A stretch of 64,000 nucleotides of DNA, taken from Hymenobacter jejuensis (GTDB taxonomy: Bacteria; Bacteroidota; Bacteroidia; Cytophagales; Hymenobacteraceae). The stretch is taken from assembly GCF_006337165.1 (NCBI RefSeq), contig NZ_CP040896.1, forward strand, positions 744,001 to 808,000, in the 5' to 3' direction. Position numbers and translations under genes: made by a program. This document shows, piece after piece, positions 43,471 to 52,499 of this stretch. Numbering within the stretch: position 1 is the stretch's first letter; each line of letters starts with the position of its first letter. The notes below the pieces were generated by a model that was given only the letters and a program-made list of their open reading frames with translations, made no database searches and had not been told where the DNA came from.

Positions 43471-45813
43471 ATGCGATTAACTCCGTTACTGTTCCGCTGC
43501 CTTATTTTTTTGGTTTTCTGGTCTGCACCCTTGGCGTTAGTTGCGCAGGGGCGCTTCCTGCTGAGCGGGTACGTACGCGCTTCCTCCGACCGTAGCATGC
43601 TGCCCGGCGCCTCGGTAGCCGTGCCGGCGCTCAACACCGGTACCACCGCCGACTCGACGGGCTTCTATGCCTTGCCCCTGCCGCCGGGCCGGCACCGGTT
43701 GGTCATTTCCTTCATTGGCTACGAGACGATAACCCGCGACATCAACCTGACGCAGAACCAGCGCCAGGGCTTTGCGCTTTCGTCTTCTAACAACGAGCTA
43801 GGCGAGGTAGTGGTAGAAGGCTCGGGCTCGCTGGAGCAGAAGCTTCAGACAACCCAGATGAGTGTGGAGCATCTTTCGGTGAAGGAAGCCAAGCTGCTGC
43901 CGGCCTTGTTTGGCGAAGTCGACTTGCTCAAAACCTTACAGCTCAAGCCCGGCGTGCAAAATGGCGGCGAAGGCACCTCGGGCCTCTTCGTACGCGGCGG
44001 CTCTTCCGACCAGAACCTAGTGCTTGTGGACGAAGCGGTGGTCTACAACCCGGCGCACTTGTTCGGCCTGTTTTCGGTGTTTAACCCCGATGCGGTGCAA
44101 AGTGTGGACCTTTTCAAAGGCGGGTTCCCGGCGCAGTACGGCGGCCGGTTGTCGTCGGTGGTGGATGTGAAGCTGCGCGAAGGCAGCCGCGAGAAGTACA
44201 GCGTGAGCGGCGGGCTGGGCCTGATTTCGTCGCGCCTGACGGTGGAAGGACCGATTGTGAAGAAAAAGGGATCCTTTATTCTGTCGGGGCGGCGCACCTA
44301 CTTCGACATTTTTACGCGCCAGATCAACAAGATCAACGAAGGCAAGGCAGACTACAACCCTATTCCTAATTACTACTTCTACGACTTCAACGCCAAGGCC
44401 AACTACGCGCTTGGCGAGAAAGATCAGGTCTTCTTCAGCGGCTACTACGGGCACGACATATTCGGGTTCAATAGCTCCAACGGGTTCAATTTTGACTTTA
44501 GCTGGGGCAACGCCGTGGCAACGGCCCGCTGGAATCACGTGTTTTCGTCGAAGCTGTTCGTCAATACCACGGCTTCGTTTACGCGCTACCAGTACAACAT
44601 CACCAACAAGCTCGATCAGTTTAGCTTCGGGCTGACGTCCCAAATCCGGGATTACGCCCTGAGGACCGACGTAGAGTACACGCCCAACAGCCACCACACC
44701 TGGAAATTCGGGGCCATTATCACGGCACACGACTTCGGAGTTGGGCGCCTGAAGGCCGGCAGCACCGACGGCCGGATTGACTTTGGCTCCGATGTAAGCT
44801 ATCTGGGGCAGGAAGCCGGGGCGTATGTTTCCGATAACTTCAAATTCAGCAACAAGCTCCAGATCGATTATGGACTGCGGCTGTCGGGCTTTCACAGCGG
44901 CTCCGATACGTATGGTGGCCTAGAGCCCCGCGGCGCCGTGCGGTATTCTATTACGCCAACCACCTCATTGAAAGCCAGTTACGCCCTGATGTACCAGTAC
45001 GTGCACCTGGTCACTAACACGGGTGCCACGCTGCCCACCGACATTTGGTACCCGTCGCGGCTTTCGGTGAAGCCCCAGCGCTCGCAGCAGGTGGCTACGG
45101 GAGTCAGTTTCTTACTGGGCAAAGGCAAATACTTGCTTACCAATGAGATATACTACAAGTGGGCGCACAACCAGATTGACTTCCGCGATGGGGCTCAGTT
45201 GTTTGCCAACGACAACCTCGACGCCGAGTTTCTGTTTGGCAAGGGCTGGGCGTACGGCAACGAGCTGTACCTGGAGAAAAAACAGGGCCGCACCACCGGC
45301 TGGATTGGCTACACGCTTTCTTGGTCGAAGCGGCGCTTCCCACCTCAGTTGGGCACGCAGGGCATCAACGGCGGGCGCACTTTTTATCCCACGTATGACC
45401 GCCGCCACAACCTGACCGTGGTAGCGCTGCACCAGCTTTCGGAGCGCTTCAACCTGACGGGCTCGTTTGTATATACCACAGGCTCAGCGACTACCTTGCC
45501 GCAGAGCCGGTACTTTTTTCAGGATGTGCAGGGCGTGGAATACACGGCCGTGCCGGTGTATCCTGACCGCAACAGCTACCGGCTGGCGCCCTACCACCGC
45601 CTTGATTTGGGCGTAGTATACAAGTTGCGCCCGCGCCACGGCGAATCCGATCTGACGCTGAGCATTTACAATGCGTACAATCGGCGTAATCCGTATTTTG
45701 TATACTTCGATCAGGTGAAGGACAAACAAACCAAACAGATCCTAAGCTACCGTGCCCGGCAGGTGTCGCTGTTCCCCGTGATTCCCTCGATTACCTATAA
45801 TTTCAAATTTTAA
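43471..45813 (+). CDS. TonB-dependent outer membrane receptor with carboxypeptidase-like N-domain
   Basis: 780 aa from the ATG at 43471, which begins the signal peptide (to about residue 27); an upstream start at 43405 would bury it. A carboxypeptidase-regulatory-like domain (30-115: SGYVRASSDRSMLPGASVAV) precedes the plug domain (120-235: LLKTLQLKPGVQNGGEGTSGLFVRGGSSDQNLVLVDE) and a 22-strand-type barrel ending in aromatic VIPSITYNFKF. It is not of the SusC length (about 1000 aa). It imports a bulky ligand using TonB energy. It is followed after 35 bp by a DUF4249 lipoprotein gene, the usual partner in this subgroup. Confidence 0.93.
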   Translation: MRLTPLLFRCLIFLVFWSAPLALVAQGRFLLSGYVRASSDRSMLPGASVAVPALNTGTTADSTGFYALPLPPGRHRLVISFIGYETITRDINLTQNQRQGFALSSSNNELGEVVVEGSGSLEQKLQTTQMSVEHLSVKEAKLLPALFGEVDLLKTLQLKPGVQNGGEGTSGLFVRGGSSDQNLVLVDEAVVYNPAHLFGLFSVFNPDAVQSVDLFKGGFPAQYGGRLSSVVDVKLREGSREKYSVSGGLGLISSRLTVEGPIVKKKGSFILSGRRTYFDIFTRQINKINEGKADYNPIPNYYFYDFNAKANYALGEKDQVFFSGYYGHDIFGFNSSNGFNFDFSWGNAVATARWNHVFSSKLFVNTTASFTRYQYNITNKLDQFSFGLTSQIRDYALRTDVEYTPNSHHTWKFGAIITAHDFGVGRLKAGSTDGRIDFGSDVSYLGQEAGAYVSDNFKFSNKLQIDYGLRLSGFHSGSDTYGGLEPRGAVRYSITPTTSLKASYALMYQYVHLVTNTGATLPTDIWYPSRLSVKPQRSQQVATGVSFLLGKGKYLLTNEIYYKWAHNQIDFRDGAQLFANDNLDAEFLFGKGWAYGNELYLEKKQGRTTGWIGYTLSWSKRRFPPQLGTQGINGGRTFYPTYDRRHNLTVVALHQLSERFNLTGSFVYTTGSATTLPQSRYFFQDVQGVEYTAVPVYPDRNSYRLAPYHRLDLGVVYKLRPRHGESDLTLSIYNAYNRRNPYFVYFDQVKDKQTKQILSYRARQVSLFPVIPSITYNFKF

Positions 45814-45848
45814 AGAATAATCCGGTCGCGTTATACCGAATTTTTAAG

Positions 45849-46697
45849 ATGCATAACTTGTTTATTATCAGGTATTTACAAAAGTATTTAGGCGGATTGT
45901 CGGCGCTACTTGTGCTGGCGTTTGCTACCGGCTGCGGCTTGCAAAAAGACATCGATGTGGAGTTGCCCGCCGGACCAGCGCAGCTAGTGGTGGAATGCTA
46001 TCTGGAAAACAACCAGATTCCGCGCTTAACGGTCTCGGAAACAACGCCTTATTTGGCCGATCCCACCCCTGCCGTCCCGACCGACGCTACAGTGGTGCTC
46101 ACCTACCCCGATGGCCATCGCGAAACGCTGACTTACGGCCCCGGAATCAGCCGCCAGGGCAAGGCTTACACGCACATCGGCAAGCAACGCCTGACGGTGA
46201 AGCCCGGCGACAAGTTCGTGCTCGACGTGACGGACACGCAGGGCCGCCACGTTACCGGCACAGCCATTGCCCCGACGGTGGTTACGATCGACACGCTAGA
46301 GTGGAAATTTAACGACAAGCCAGCTGAAGAGCGCCAGGCCTACGTGCTCAATACCTTTCAGGACCCCGCGGGCACGCTGGATTTCTACCGCTTTCAGATT
46401 CACCGCAACAGCCTCGCCAACGGTTCGGAAATCGATTATATGATTGAAGATCGCCTCAACGACGGCAAGAAAATCACCCTGGGCACGAGTTATCAGTTCG
46501 ACTCAGGCGACACGCTCGTGGTTAGCCTTTACCACTTCGACCAGCCGTATTACCGCTACATGCAATCGGTGCAGAACGCGCGCAATGCCAACGGCAACCC
46601 TTTTGCCCAGCCCTCGGCCATCCAATCGACGGTGCAAGGCGGCTTAGGCGTGTTCACGGTGCTGAGCTACCAGCGCAAAACCATTATTATCAAATAA
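45849..46697 (+). CDS. DUF4249-family outer-membrane lipoprotein
   Basis: 282 aa. A lipoprotein signal peptide ends in the lipobox LAFATGC (Cys at about residue 29). The beta-rich body (DVELPAGPAQLVVECYLENNQIPRLTVSET) fits DUF4249, a family typically found next to TonB receptors of the preceding type. It is probably a surface-associated accessory to that receptor. It is co-directional and only 35 bp downstream, so one operon. The ligand is unknown. Confidence 0.85.
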   Translation: MHNLFIIRYLQKYLGGLSALLVLAFATGCGLQKDIDVELPAGPAQLVVECYLENNQIPRLTVSETTPYLADPTPAVPTDATVVLTYPDGHRETLTYGPGISRQGKAYTHIGKQRLTVKPGDKFVLDVTDTQGRHVTGTAIAPTVVTIDTLEWKFNDKPAEERQAYVLNTFQDPAGTLDFYRFQIHRNSLANGSEIDYMIEDRLNDGKKITLGTSYQFDSGDTLVVSLYHFDQPYYRYMQSVQNARNANGNPFAQPSAIQSTVQGGLGVFTVLSYQRKTIIIK

Positions 46698-46780
46698 GCC
46701 TCCCCAAACAGGCACTTGCAACTCTGGCCGCAGACAACGACTCCAGAAGTTATTCCACCTTATCCGTTTTCCGATATCCT

Positions 46781-47224
46781 ATGTACCGCACTCGTACTCA
46801 AGCCATTCTGTTGTCGTGCCTGCTGCTGACTACACTGCTAAGCAGCTGCGATCCAAGCTCTTGCGGTTGCGCGCCACCGCCAGCACCCCATGTTACGGCG
46901 GCGCAACTGCTTCATAAGTGGCAACAGAGCGAATTACAGATCGGTACGCCTTCGGTAGTTGTTAGGGACAACGACATCAAAAATCGCTATGCCATCGAGT
47001 TCCGGACCGATGGCACATACACCCAAACGCTGCTCGCCGATAACTCCACTTACACCGGGACGTGGATGCTGATGGAGCCCGACAACCGAATGCTGCACCT
47101 CACCGATCAAAAAGGTGATATTCAAGAATATACCATTATCAGCGTTAGCGATCAGACACTGGTATACTCGCGGCCGAACAAAGCCGGACAACAGGAATAT
47201 TACAGCTTTAAGCTCGTGTACTAA
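46781..47224 (+). CDS. Small lipoprotein, lipocalin-like
   Basis: 147 aa. The signal peptide ends at a lipobox LLSSC (Cys about residue 23), followed by a cysteine-rich stretch. The mature part (about 40-147) has the alternating pattern of lipocalin-like domains: LLHKWQQSELQIG, YAIEFRTDGTYTQTLL, TYTGTWMLMEPDNRMLHL. It may be part of the TonB/DUF4249 operon (83-bp gap). A terminator follows. The function is unknown. Confidence 0.8.
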   Translation: MYRTRTQAILLSCLLLTTLLSSCDPSSCGCAPPPAPHVTAAQLLHKWQQSELQIGTPSVVVRDNDIKNRYAIEFRTDGTYTQTLLADNSTYTGTWMLMEPDNRMLHLTDQKGDIQEYTIISVSDQTLVYSRPNKAGQQEYYSFKLVY

Positions 47225-47241
47225 CTACCCCTGATACCCAG

Positions 47242-47278
47242 CAGAAAGGCCGCTACACAGGGTGTAGCGGCCTTTCTG
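47242..47278. terminator. Bidirectional terminator, lipoprotein gene / punA
   Basis: 17-bp perfect stem (47242-47258 / 47262-47278) with a 3-nt loop, between two convergent genes. Confidence 0.85.
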
Positions 47279-47293
47279 ATTTAAACGTCAAGC

Positions 47294-48115
47294 CTACTGC
47301 TGCGCCACGACGGCTTTTAGCAAGGCTGTAAGTCGGGGCTCGGCATCCGACGCGACCCGCAGTATATCAGCAAGTTGTACCCGCTTTAGTTTGCCGGGCG
47401 AACACAAATCGGTAATCACGGACACGGCCAGTACCGGCAAACCTAGGTGTACGGCAGCGATTACTTCTGGCACGGTACTCATGCCTACTGCGTCGGCCCC
47501 GATGGTGCGCAGGTAGCGGTATTCGGCCGGCGTTTCGAGCATGGGGCCGGGCAGGCTGGCGTACACGCCACGGCGCACTTTGTCGGCAAAGCCCAACTGC
47601 TGCGCCGCGGCTTCGGCCTGAGCCAGCAAACCAAGGTCGTAAGGCTCTAGCATATCGGGGAAGCGTGGGCCTAGCTCATTTAAGTTCTTACCAATGAGCG
47701 GATTAGTAGGCTGCAAATTGATATGGTCTTCGATCAGCATCAGATCGCTGTAGTTGTACTCGGGGTTGAGTCCACCGGATGCGTTACTCACAAACAGCTT
47801 CTGAATGCCCAGCAACTTCATGACGCGCACCGGAAACACGACCTGCTCCATGGCGTAGCCCTCGTAATAATGAAAACGCCCTTGCATTACCAGCACCCGC
47901 CGGCCGCCGAGCGTAGCCGCCAGCAAGTTGCCCGAATGGCTTTCGACCGTAGAAACCGGAAAGTGCGGCAACGAAGCATATGGCAAGGTCTGCACCACGT
48001 CGAGCTCCTCGACCAACGCCCCAAGGCCCGTACCGAGTATAATCCCAAATTCCGGTTGAAAATCGCCCAGAAGCGGACGGATGTAGTCGGCGGCTTCGCG
48101 AAGCTGCTGCATCAT
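47294..48115 (-). CDS. punA: Purine nucleoside phosphorylase (trimeric, PNP-I)
   Basis: 273 aa. The phosphate- and purine-site motifs are present: GTGLGAL near the N-terminus, HSGN, GRFHYYEGY, NASGGLNPEY, EDHINLQPTNPL and the strand TDLCSPGK. The family cleaves inosine and guanosine with phosphate to free base and ribose-1-phosphate. The length and order are standard for the low-molecular-mass trimeric type. It is a single gene in the cytoplasm for purine salvage. It is flanked by strong hairpins on both sides. Confidence 0.93.
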   Translation of the reverse strand: MMQQLREAADYIRPLLGDFQPEFGIILGTGLGALVEELDVVQTLPYASLPHFPVSTVESHSGNLLAATLGGRRVLVMQGRFHYYEGYAMEQVVFPVRVMKLLGIQKLFVSNASGGLNPEYNYSDLMLIEDHINLQPTNPLIGKNLNELGPRFPDMLEPYDLGLLAQAEAAAQQLGFADKVRRGVYASLPGPMLETPAEYRYLRTIGADAVGMSTVPEVIAAVHLGLPVLAVSVITDLCSPGKLKRVQLADILRVASDAEPRLTALLKAVVAQQ

Positions 48116-48147
48116 AAATAGTTGATTATAGGATAGTTACACAATAT

Positions 48148-48193
48148 CCAAAACCAGGTTTTCCTGCTTTAAAGCAGGAAAACCTGGTTTTGG
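48148..48193. terminator. 46-bp perfect palindrome between punA and sppA
   Basis: Two 23-bp arms (48148-48170 / 48171-48193) are perfectly complementary with no spacer. It lies 2 bp before the sppA stop codon end at 48195 and upstream of punA, so it terminates sppA transcription on the minus strand. Confidence 0.8.
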
Positions 48194-48194
48194 T

Positions 48195-49949
48195 TTACTG
48201 AATGTTCAGCTCGAAAGGCATGCGCGCTTGTACGCCGCTCATGGTCGAGAGGGTTTTGTACTGCTCGTACAGAGGATACAGCGGGCCCATTTCCTGCTTC
48301 ACCATCCGCATGCGTACTTCCTCACTGATGCCGCTGAAAACGCTCTCAAACATTGTTTTCTGGCGCGGCAGGCGTTGTATGCTGTAGTCGTCGGCCTTCA
48401 GATGCGCCCGCCGGGCAGCGATGCGCATGGCGTCGTCGAAGGAGCCAAGCACATCGACCAGGCCGCGCTGCTTGGCTTCCGTGCCCGACCACACGCGGCC
48501 GGAGGCAAAGCGCTTCAGGCGCTCGACGGGCATGTGCCGGCCTTTGGCGGCCTTGGTAGTGAAGTCGGCGTAGATGCGATCGACTTCTTTTTGCAGCTGC
48601 TGCTTTTCAAACTCCGTGAGCGGCCGCGTAATGGTTGGCTGATCGGAAAATTTACCGGTAGTTACGCGGTCGGTGGTGATGCCGAGCTTGTCGCGCAGCA
48701 AGGGCTGGATGTTGGGCAGCACGCCAAATACGCCAATGCTGCCCGTAATCGTATTGGGGTGCGCCACAATGGTATCGCAGGCCATAGCAATGAAATAGCC
48801 GCCCGAAGCCGCCACATCCGACATCGAACACACGATCGGCTTTACGGCCTTAGTGAGCGCGACTTCGCGGTAGATGATGTCCGAAGCCAGCGACGAGCCG
48901 CCGGGCGAATTGACGCGCAGCACCACGGCTTTTACTTTATCGTCGAGGCGGGCCTTGCGGATGGCGTCGGCGAAGCGCGTGCTGCCGATGTTGTCGTTGC
49001 CTCCCTTGCCCGTCACGATGTCGCCTTCGGCATAAATCACCGCGATGCGGTTGTTGTTGCTGGTGTTTTCGTCGATGTCTTTGCTATAGTCATCGAGGCT
49101 GACGAGGCTGAGCCTGCTCTTTTTGGCAATGCCGACTTTCGACTTCATAAAGTCCAGCGCCTCATCGTAATAGCCCAGATCCGTAACAAGGCCCAAGCGC
49201 TTGGCATCGTCGGCGTTGTGCACGAGCATCGAGTCGCTGATCACCTTCAACCGCGCCGGCGCGATTTTGCGGGCGGCAGCTACGTGCTGTAACATGAAGT
49301 TATTCAGTGAGTTAAGAAACGACGAGGTTTGCAGCCGCGCCGAATCCGACATGTTCTCGCGGAAGTAAGGCTCCACCGCGCTTTTGAAAGAGCCCACCCG
49401 GAAGATGTAAGGCTCGATGCCCAGCTTGTTGAACAGGTTTTTGTAATAATAAGTCTCGGAGCTGAGGCCGTTGAATTCCAGCGAGCCTTGCGGGTTGAGG
49501 TACAGCTTATCGGCCACGGAAGACAAGTAGTAGCTCTTCTCCGAGGAAATGTCGCTGTACGCCACCACAAACTTGCCCGACTTCTTGAAGTCGAGTAGCG
49601 CGTCCCGAATTTCTTCCAGCGACGCCATGCCGGCCTGCACCAGCTCCACGTTCAAGAAAATGCCTTTGATGTCGTCGTCGTTTTTGGCGCGGCGAATGGT
49701 TGCTTTGAGCTGATCTAAGCCGGTATTGTCGGCTTGGCTGGAGAACAGGGCCGCAAACGAATCGCGGCTCTCACGTTCCGAAACAGGTTTATTGAGCTTG
49801 ATTTCCAGCACCGAATTGCTCGCCACGCTCACATCTTTGTCAGACTTGGCGGCGGAAATCGCCACGGCAAACAGCACCAGAAAGCCCACCACAGCGAATA
49901 GCACGAGGCCCGTGAGCGTAGCCAGTACGTACTTAAGAAATTGTCTCAT
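48195..49949 (-). CDS. sppA: Signal peptide peptidase SppA, 67-kDa type
   Basis: 584 aa. An N-terminal membrane anchor (about residues 8-33) is followed by two peptidase S49 domains. The catalytic pair is visible across the domains: K189 in RVGSFKSAVEP and S382 in VAASGGYFIA, matching the long SppA of E. coli. It degrades cleaved signal peptides in the membrane. It is a single-gene unit with a TACATTTG box 30 nt before its start and a long palindromic terminator. Confidence 0.93.
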   Translation of the reverse strand: MRQFLKYVLATLTGLVLFAVVGFLVLFAVAISAAKSDKDVSVASNSVLEIKLNKPVSERESRDSFAALFSSQADNTGLDQLKATIRRAKNDDDIKGIFLNVELVQAGMASLEEIRDALLDFKKSGKFVVAYSDISSEKSYYLSSVADKLYLNPQGSLEFNGLSSETYYYKNLFNKLGIEPYIFRVGSFKSAVEPYFRENMSDSARLQTSSFLNSLNNFMLQHVAAARKIAPARLKVISDSMLVHNADDAKRLGLVTDLGYYDEALDFMKSKVGIAKKSRLSLVSLDDYSKDIDENTSNNNRIAVIYAEGDIVTGKGGNDNIGSTRFADAIRKARLDDKVKAVVLRVNSPGGSSLASDIIYREVALTKAVKPIVCSMSDVAASGGYFIAMACDTIVAHPNTITGSIGVFGVLPNIQPLLRDKLGITTDRVTTGKFSDQPTITRPLTEFEKQQLQKEVDRIYADFTTKAAKGRHMPVERLKRFASGRVWSGTEAKQRGLVDVLGSFDDAMRIAARRAHLKADDYSIQRLPRQKTMFESVFSGISEEVRMRMVKQEMGPLYPLYEQYKTLSTMSGVQARMPFELNIQ

Positions 49950-49978
49950 CAGAAAAGGGAGTTATAACCTGAGCTCAA

Positions 49979-49986
49979 CAAATGTA
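49979..49986 (-). promoter_or_regulatory. Candidate -7 box of sppA
   Basis: The minus strand reads TACATTTG 29 nt before the start. A TTG lies 15 nt further upstream (CAA at 50002-50004 on plus), two bases short of the usual range. Confidence 0.5.
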
Positions 49987-50035
49987 ACGGGCTTTTGGTG
50001 ACAAGCACACGGAGCTTATGTGCTAGTTTGGGCTT

Positions 50036-51373
50036 TTAATACCCGTATTTATTGCCCCACCATCCTTTCAGCCGCTCGCGGATTTTGGCCTCGCTGCCGT
50101 TGTTGCCAGGGTTGTAGAAAACAGTGCCGCTGAGGACTTCGGGCAGAAATTCCTGGGCCGCGAAGTTGCCATCGTAATCGTGCGAATACTGGTACTTCTG
50201 GCCGTAACCTAGCTGCTTCATAAGCTTGGTAGGCGCATTGCGCAACGGAATGGGCACGGGTTGTACGCCTTGCTGCCGCACCAACGCCCGCGCGGCATTA
50301 ATGGCGACATACGACGCATTGCTCTTGACGCTAGTTGCCAGATAGACAACAGTTTGCGCCAAGATTAAATCACTCTCGGGCAGTCCAATCACGGTGACGG
50401 CCTGAAAGCAGCTCTGCGCCAGAATCAGGGCGTTGGGGTTGGCATTGCCGATGTCTTCGGAAGCCAAGATGAGCATGCGCCGCGCAATGAACTTAGGGTC
50501 TTCACCGCCTTCCAGCATCACGGCCAGCCAATACAACGCGGCATTGGGGTCGGAGCCGCGCATGCTTTTGATGAAGGCCGAAATAACGTCGTAATGCATT
50601 TCGCCGCCTTTGTCGTAGCGTGCGAGATGCTGCTGGGCAAGCTGTTGCACCATCTCGTCGGTAATGACAAGCTCGCCCGTTTTGGCATCGGGTGTGCCGG
50701 CCTCTACTACGATTTCGACCAGGTTGAGCAGCTTGCGGGCATCGCCCCCCGAAATGGTGAGCAAAGCGTTGTAGTCGGCCACGCGCACCTTTTTTTGCTT
50801 CAGGATGTCATCTTCTGCTAGCGCTTTGTCCACCAACTCCGTCAGCACTTCTTTGCTAAGCCCTTCTAACACATATACTTGTGCCCGCGACAGCAAAGCC
50901 GGAATTACTTCGAAAGACGGGTTTTCGGTGGTGGCCCCAATTAGTGTAACCACACCTTGCTCCACGGCCCCCAGCAGTGCATCCTGCTGCGACTTACTGA
51001 AGCGGTGAATCTCGTCGATAAACAGCAGGGTGCCGCGGCGCGATTTGGCTTTCTCAATCACCTCGCGCACGTCTTTCACGCCCGCATTGATGGCACTCAG
51101 GGCCGCGAATGGCAGTTGCAGAGCATCGGCCATCAAATGCGCAAGCGTCGTTTTGCCCACGCCGGGCGGCCCCCACAGAATAAGGGAAGGGATGCGGCCG
51201 GCGTTGAGGTAGCGGCGCAACACACCTTGCGGGCCTACAAGATGCTGTTGGCCAGCGTATTCGGCCAGCGTGCGCGGCCTACGACGCTCGGCGAGCGGCG
51301 CACCGGGTCGCGGCCCAGTAGTGTGTTGGGTAGAAGCCGAAGGCTCGGAATCGAAGAGAGAACCAGTTGTCAT
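50036..51373 (-). CDS. rarA: Replication-associated recombination protein A (RarA/MgsA)
   Basis: 445 aa AAA+ ATPase. Walker A GPPGVGKTT at 68-76, Walker B LLFIDEIHRF, sensor and arginine-finger region around IGATTENPSFEVIPALLSR, and the C-terminal tetramerisation domain (HYDVISAFIKSMRGSDPNAALYWLA). It belongs to the WHIP/MgsA group and acts at stalled replication forks with single-strand binding protein. The N-terminal 25 residues resemble a short disordered tail. It is divergent from eamA. Confidence 0.95.
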   Translation of the reverse strand: MTTGSLFDSEPSASTQHTTGPRPGAPLAERRRPRTLAEYAGQQHLVGPQGVLRRYLNAGRIPSLILWGPPGVGKTTLAHLMADALQLPFAALSAINAGVKDVREVIEKAKSRRGTLLFIDEIHRFSKSQQDALLGAVEQGVVTLIGATTENPSFEVIPALLSRAQVYVLEGLSKEVLTELVDKALAEDDILKQKKVRVADYNALLTISGGDARKLLNLVEIVVEAGTPDAKTGELVITDEMVQQLAQQHLARYDKGGEMHYDVISAFIKSMRGSDPNAALYWLAVMLEGGEDPKFIARRMLILASEDIGNANPNALILAQSCFQAVTVIGLPESDLILAQTVVYLATSVKSNASYVAINAARALVRQQGVQPVPIPLRNAPTKLMKQLGYGQKYQYSHDYDGNFAAQEFLPEVLSGTVFYNPGNNGSEAKIRERLKGWWGNKYGY

Positions 51374-51443
51374 AAGGAAAGTAACGGAAGCCTAGAAGCT
51401 TGCGAAGTCATTGTACGGCCGTTTGCACACGGCGCATGCGGCT

Positions 51444-51464
51444 GCAAGCTATTGCTTACGCTAC
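51444..51464 (+). repeat. Element shared with the fabG upstream region, copy A
   Basis: 21-nt segment ending in GCTTACGCTAC that matches 56203-56223 at 19 of 21 positions. It can fold as an imperfect hairpin and lies directly before the eamA start. Confidence 0.55.
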
Positions 51465-51469
51465 ATTTG
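51462..51469 (+). promoter_or_regulatory. -7 box placed 6 nt before the eamA start
   Basis: TACATTTG matches TAnnTTTG; the ATG at 51476 follows after six bases. No TTG at 17-23 nt upstream is seen. Confidence 0.5.
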
Positions 51470-51475
51470 TTGGCA

Positions 51476-52414
51476 ATGAAAAATTCTCTCCGCGTACACG
51501 CTGCCCTGTTTGGAGCGACCTTTATTTATGCCGCGAATTACAGCCTTTCCAAAGACGTAATGCCGCAGTACGCGTTGCCATTTGGGCTGGTCACACTACG
51601 AATTTTGGGCGCCGCACTAGTGTTTAATATTCTGAGCCGGGTGGTAGCCAACGAACGCATTGAGGGCCGAAGCGATACCATCCGCTCCATCCTGTGCGGA
51701 CTAATTGGCATTGCAGCCAATCAATTGTTGTTTTTCTCGGGTCTCAACCTCACCTCGCCCATCAACGCGTCCCTCATCCAGACGGTGTCACCGATAGTGG
51801 TAGTGCTGGCTTCGGCGGTGTTGCTGGGTGAAAAGATTACGCCGATGCGGGCCCTAGGCATTGTGCTGGCGGGCGTAGGTGCTGCCCTCATCATTTTGGG
51901 GCGTGCTCCGGGCGCAGCCCATCCCGGACAGGATACCCCCCTGGGCAACGCTTTTATTTTGCTCAACGCCACGGCCTTCGGAATTTACCTAGTCATCGTG
52001 ACGCCGCTGATGCGTAAGTACCATCCTTTCACGGTGTTAGCCCGCATTTTTCTGGTGGGCGCCGTGGCAGTTGTGCCCTTCGGTTGGCGTCAGGCTGTCG
52101 CGATTGATTACCCACACCTACCGGTATTAATCTGGTCGGAGATTATTTATATGGTGTTGTTTCTCACCATTTTAGCTTATCTGCTCAATAACTGGGCACT
52201 CAAGCACGCCAGCCCCGCTCTGACAGGCGTGTACATTTATTTGCAACCTGTACTAGCCGTAATTATTGCTGTGAGTCTAGGCAAAGACACCTTCACCGTG
52301 ACCAAAGCCCTGCAAGCCTCGCTAATTTTTATCGGGGTGTTTTTGGTAAGCAAGCGGCCCAAACAACAGGTAGCGTCCACAATAGAAGTTCCCTTCGAGC
52401 CCATACAGGACTGA
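51476..52414 (+). CDS. EamA-family (drug/metabolite) transporter
   Basis: 312 aa from the ATG at 51476; the longer open frame from 50957 overlaps rarA on the other strand and is not real upstream. Ten hydrophobic helices in two EamA repeats: the first with HAALFGATFIYAANYSLSKD and INASLIQTVSPIVVVLASAVLLGEKIT, the second ending in TGVYIYLQPVLAVIIAV. Inner-membrane exporter of metabolites or amino-acid-like compounds; substrate unknown. It may be translated from a leaderless mRNA (see findings). It is convergent with lpdA across a 68-bp palindrome. Confidence 0.9.
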   Translation: MKNSLRVHAALFGATFIYAANYSLSKDVMPQYALPFGLVTLRILGAALVFNILSRVVANERIEGRSDTIRSILCGLIGIAANQLLFFSGLNLTSPINASLIQTVSPIVVVLASAVLLGEKITPMRALGIVLAGVGAALIILGRAPGAAHPGQDTPLGNAFILLNATAFGIYLVIVTPLMRKYHPFTVLARIFLVGAVAVVPFGWRQAVAIDYPHLPVLIWSEIIYMVLFLTILAYLLNNWALKHASPALTGVYIYLQPVLAVIIAVSLGKDTFTVTKALQASLIFIGVFLVSKRPKQQVASTIEVPFEPIQD

Positions 52415-52427
52415 GCGCTGCTCCCAA

Positions 52428-52495
52428 CAGCTATCCGAGACAGAAAAAGCCCGTTAGAAATATTTCTAACGGGCTTTTTCTGTCTCGGATAGCTG
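52428..52495. terminator. 68-bp perfect palindrome between eamA and lpdA
   Basis: Arms of 34 bp (52428-52461 / 52462-52495) are perfectly complementary with no spacer. The centre is AT-rich (GAAATATTTC). An A-run and a T-run (AAAAAG / CTTTTT) lie inside the stem, so it can end transcription from both convergent genes. It begins 13 bp after the eamA stop and ends 4 bp before the lpdA stop. Confidence 0.85.
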
Positions 52496-52499
52496 CGAA

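Noticed and set aside
48228..49292. 354-codon plus-strand frame
   Set aside because: Antisense to sppA, whose catalytic residues are intact; long opposite frames are common in GC-rich genes.
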